Part shown: one piece after another, positions 51,101 through 52,323 of the stretch
Layout of the letters: every line of letters starts with the position of its first letter
How positions within the stretch are numbered: position 1 is the first letter of the stretch
Source: Candolleomyces eurysporus
Taxonomy: Eukaryota > Basidiomycota > Agaricomycetes > Agaricales > Psathyrellaceae
DNA: 52,323 nt
Direction of reading: 5' to 3'
Assembly (NCBI GenBank): GCA_027579435.1
Contig: JANBPK010001236.1
Location: 1 to 52,323, forward strand
Notes under the pieces: model-generated
What the model saw: the letters and a program-made list of their open reading frames with translations, nothing else
Databases searched by the model: none
Told to the model about the DNA's origin: nothing
Translations under genes and position numbers: made by a program

Positions 51101-52323
51101 GATACAGCAAGTCTATTTGGAGCATTTCATCACTCTCTTGAAAACGAGCCGATACAAGACTTTCAATGCTAAACAGAGGCTGTCGAAGATGAGCGTTGTC
51201 AGGAAGCTGTTATTCGCCCTCCAGGCGGATTGGTATCATGGGGAATTGGTGAACAATCTTATGGAGGTTCTCAATGTCACGGTGGAGATGATGTTCTCGA
51301 AAGAAGATACCATCAAACCGTTGGTCTCATATCTTGCAGCCAATCTCCACGAAGGTGTGTAGGAAGTGCGCTGTAATTCTGGTAAATGCTTACCTTGCTT
51401 TGATTCTTAGGACCAATCTCCGGAGCCGCCTCCCCGCATTCTGTCATGTCCCGCTTCGAAGTGCGCAACTCCCAAGGAAAGGCTGAACAAGTCCTCACCG
51501 TCCTCGTCTCGATCCTCTCCAACCAAACCCTCTACACCAAATTCATCACGGCGCTTCCCGTAACCCGAATCTGCATACTGCTTTTGGGAGACAACCCAAC
51601 ACCTTTCGTCGCTTTCCGAATCCTCCAACTCATCAACATCTGCATAAGGTACACGTCGTCGTTCAGCCGCAAGTTTGAGTTGATCAGCGGGTGGAGCGTG
51701 ATGAAGACCGTTTTGCCGGGTGCTTGGAGTTTTGAAGTGAACGAGGCTGGGTTTGACATTCTGCTAGGACGGTTTGATGTCACGGCGGACCCTGATTCCT
51801 ATACTGTTGTTACGTGTCAGGGTATCACGCCCACCCTTCTGGCTGCTTTGCAGCATTGCCTGGGTGTCGCTTCTGCGCGGGCCCATTTGTCCGATGAAGA
51901 AGCCGGTGAGTTGTTCTTACCGCTGAATCTATCGTTATCGAATATCGTAGACGAGTATGCTGAATTAATGGATCTGTCTTTTCTGCAGAAGCGTCCCATC
52001 TCACGAGGGATACGGAAACTACGGTTGAGGCTATGCTTGAACGGATGATGAAGCTGCATTCGTCGAGTGCGACGTTTAGAGAGCTGTTCAGATCCCAGCA
52101 GACTACGCAGTCGTTCGTTGACGCCTACAAGAATTTCGTGAATAAACTCAAAGCCGCGGCGAGCATTAACCAGTGGGCGACCAGGATACTCGAAAAGCTT
52201 TCGCACCTTGGCCTTGCACTTGCCCTGGACAATGCTGTTGCCGGAGGGCAGAAACGCGAAGTGGGTGCCTTTATCGTTTGACCTCGTGGGCTCGGGAACT
52301 GACGCTATGTGGGGTGTAGATCT
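48157..52323 (+). CDS. BEACH-domain protein (Bph1/LvsA/WDFY3 type), N-terminal part, runs off window
   Basis: Large scaffold protein acting in vesicle traffic, lysosome or autophagy-related sorting; the BEACH and WD40 parts lie beyond the window. Start M-F-T-N-L-L-S-P-L-K. At least ten exons follow in phase. After an armadillo-like helical region comes a concanavalin/laminin-G-like domain with G-F-T-F-M-T-W-V-Y-L, P-C-T-L-F-S-A and R-W-V-H-L-T-L-V-H-Y (about 49390-49620), then F-F-D-G-V. Serine/alanine-rich low-complexity insertions occupy about 50040-50530. Helical repeats resembling the DUF4704 region continue through W-Y-H-G-E-L-V-N-N-L-M-E-V-L. This order (helical, ConA-like, helical) is characteristic of the family. 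No BEACH residues are visible, so the call rests on the N-terminal architecture. Confidence 0.8.

Overview
This window is nuclear DNA of a filamentous basidiomycete, most likely an Agaricomycete. Genes are broken by many 45-65 nt introns with GTRNGT donors and CTRAY-like branch sites. It carries a paralogous array of short NACHT NTPases, an Agaricomycete-type Helitron with a DUF6570-like N-terminus, several mushroom-typical orphan families, and two conserved eukaryotic genes (mitochondrial dicarboxylate carrier, BEACH protein). Eleven single Ns are scattered through the sequence, most beside mononucleotide runs, and several break otherwise continuous frames; they look like assembly artefacts.

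Layout. 0-3.2 kb: CpG-poor transposon debris (3' end of a Ty3/gypsy chromovirus with polypurine tract and LTR, a gene fragment, and a 0.7 kb repeat that recurs at 6.5-7.6 kb). 3.25-18 kb: three same-strand NACHT genes, here called A (3252-5760), B (11926-14208) and C (15663-17974), plus a 3' relic D (10999-11229). They share a P-loop exon, a phase-0 tail intron, a 27-30 nt micro-exon and a last exon. A 993 bp hAT-like MITE with 8 bp target duplication sits in relic D. 18-19.45 kb: no gene seen. 19.56-27.7 kb: a minus-strand Helitron encoding zinc-finger/DUF6570-like, HUH Rep, PIF1-like helicase and a ubiquitin-peptidase-like cysteine protease. It is inactivated by at least one in-frame TGA.

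28.3-43.7 kb: a block of six multi-exon accessory genes: a 2OG-Fe(II) oxygenase-like protein, a divergent pair of orphan proteins (one starting M-A-R-T-K like histone H3), two genes related to a nucleotidyltransferase fold (one degenerate, with an F-box-like N-terminus), and an F-box/LRR protein. 45-52.3 kb: ordinary core genes: a DIC1-type carrier, an EthD-like dimeric alpha-beta barrel protein, and the N-terminal part of a BEACH protein that runs off the window.

The left 43 kb reads as an accessory region shaped by transposons, local duplication and CpG deamination; the right 7 kb is core genome. All splice models were read by eye from frame continuity, splice consensus and, for the NACHT genes, three-way conservation; no searches were run.
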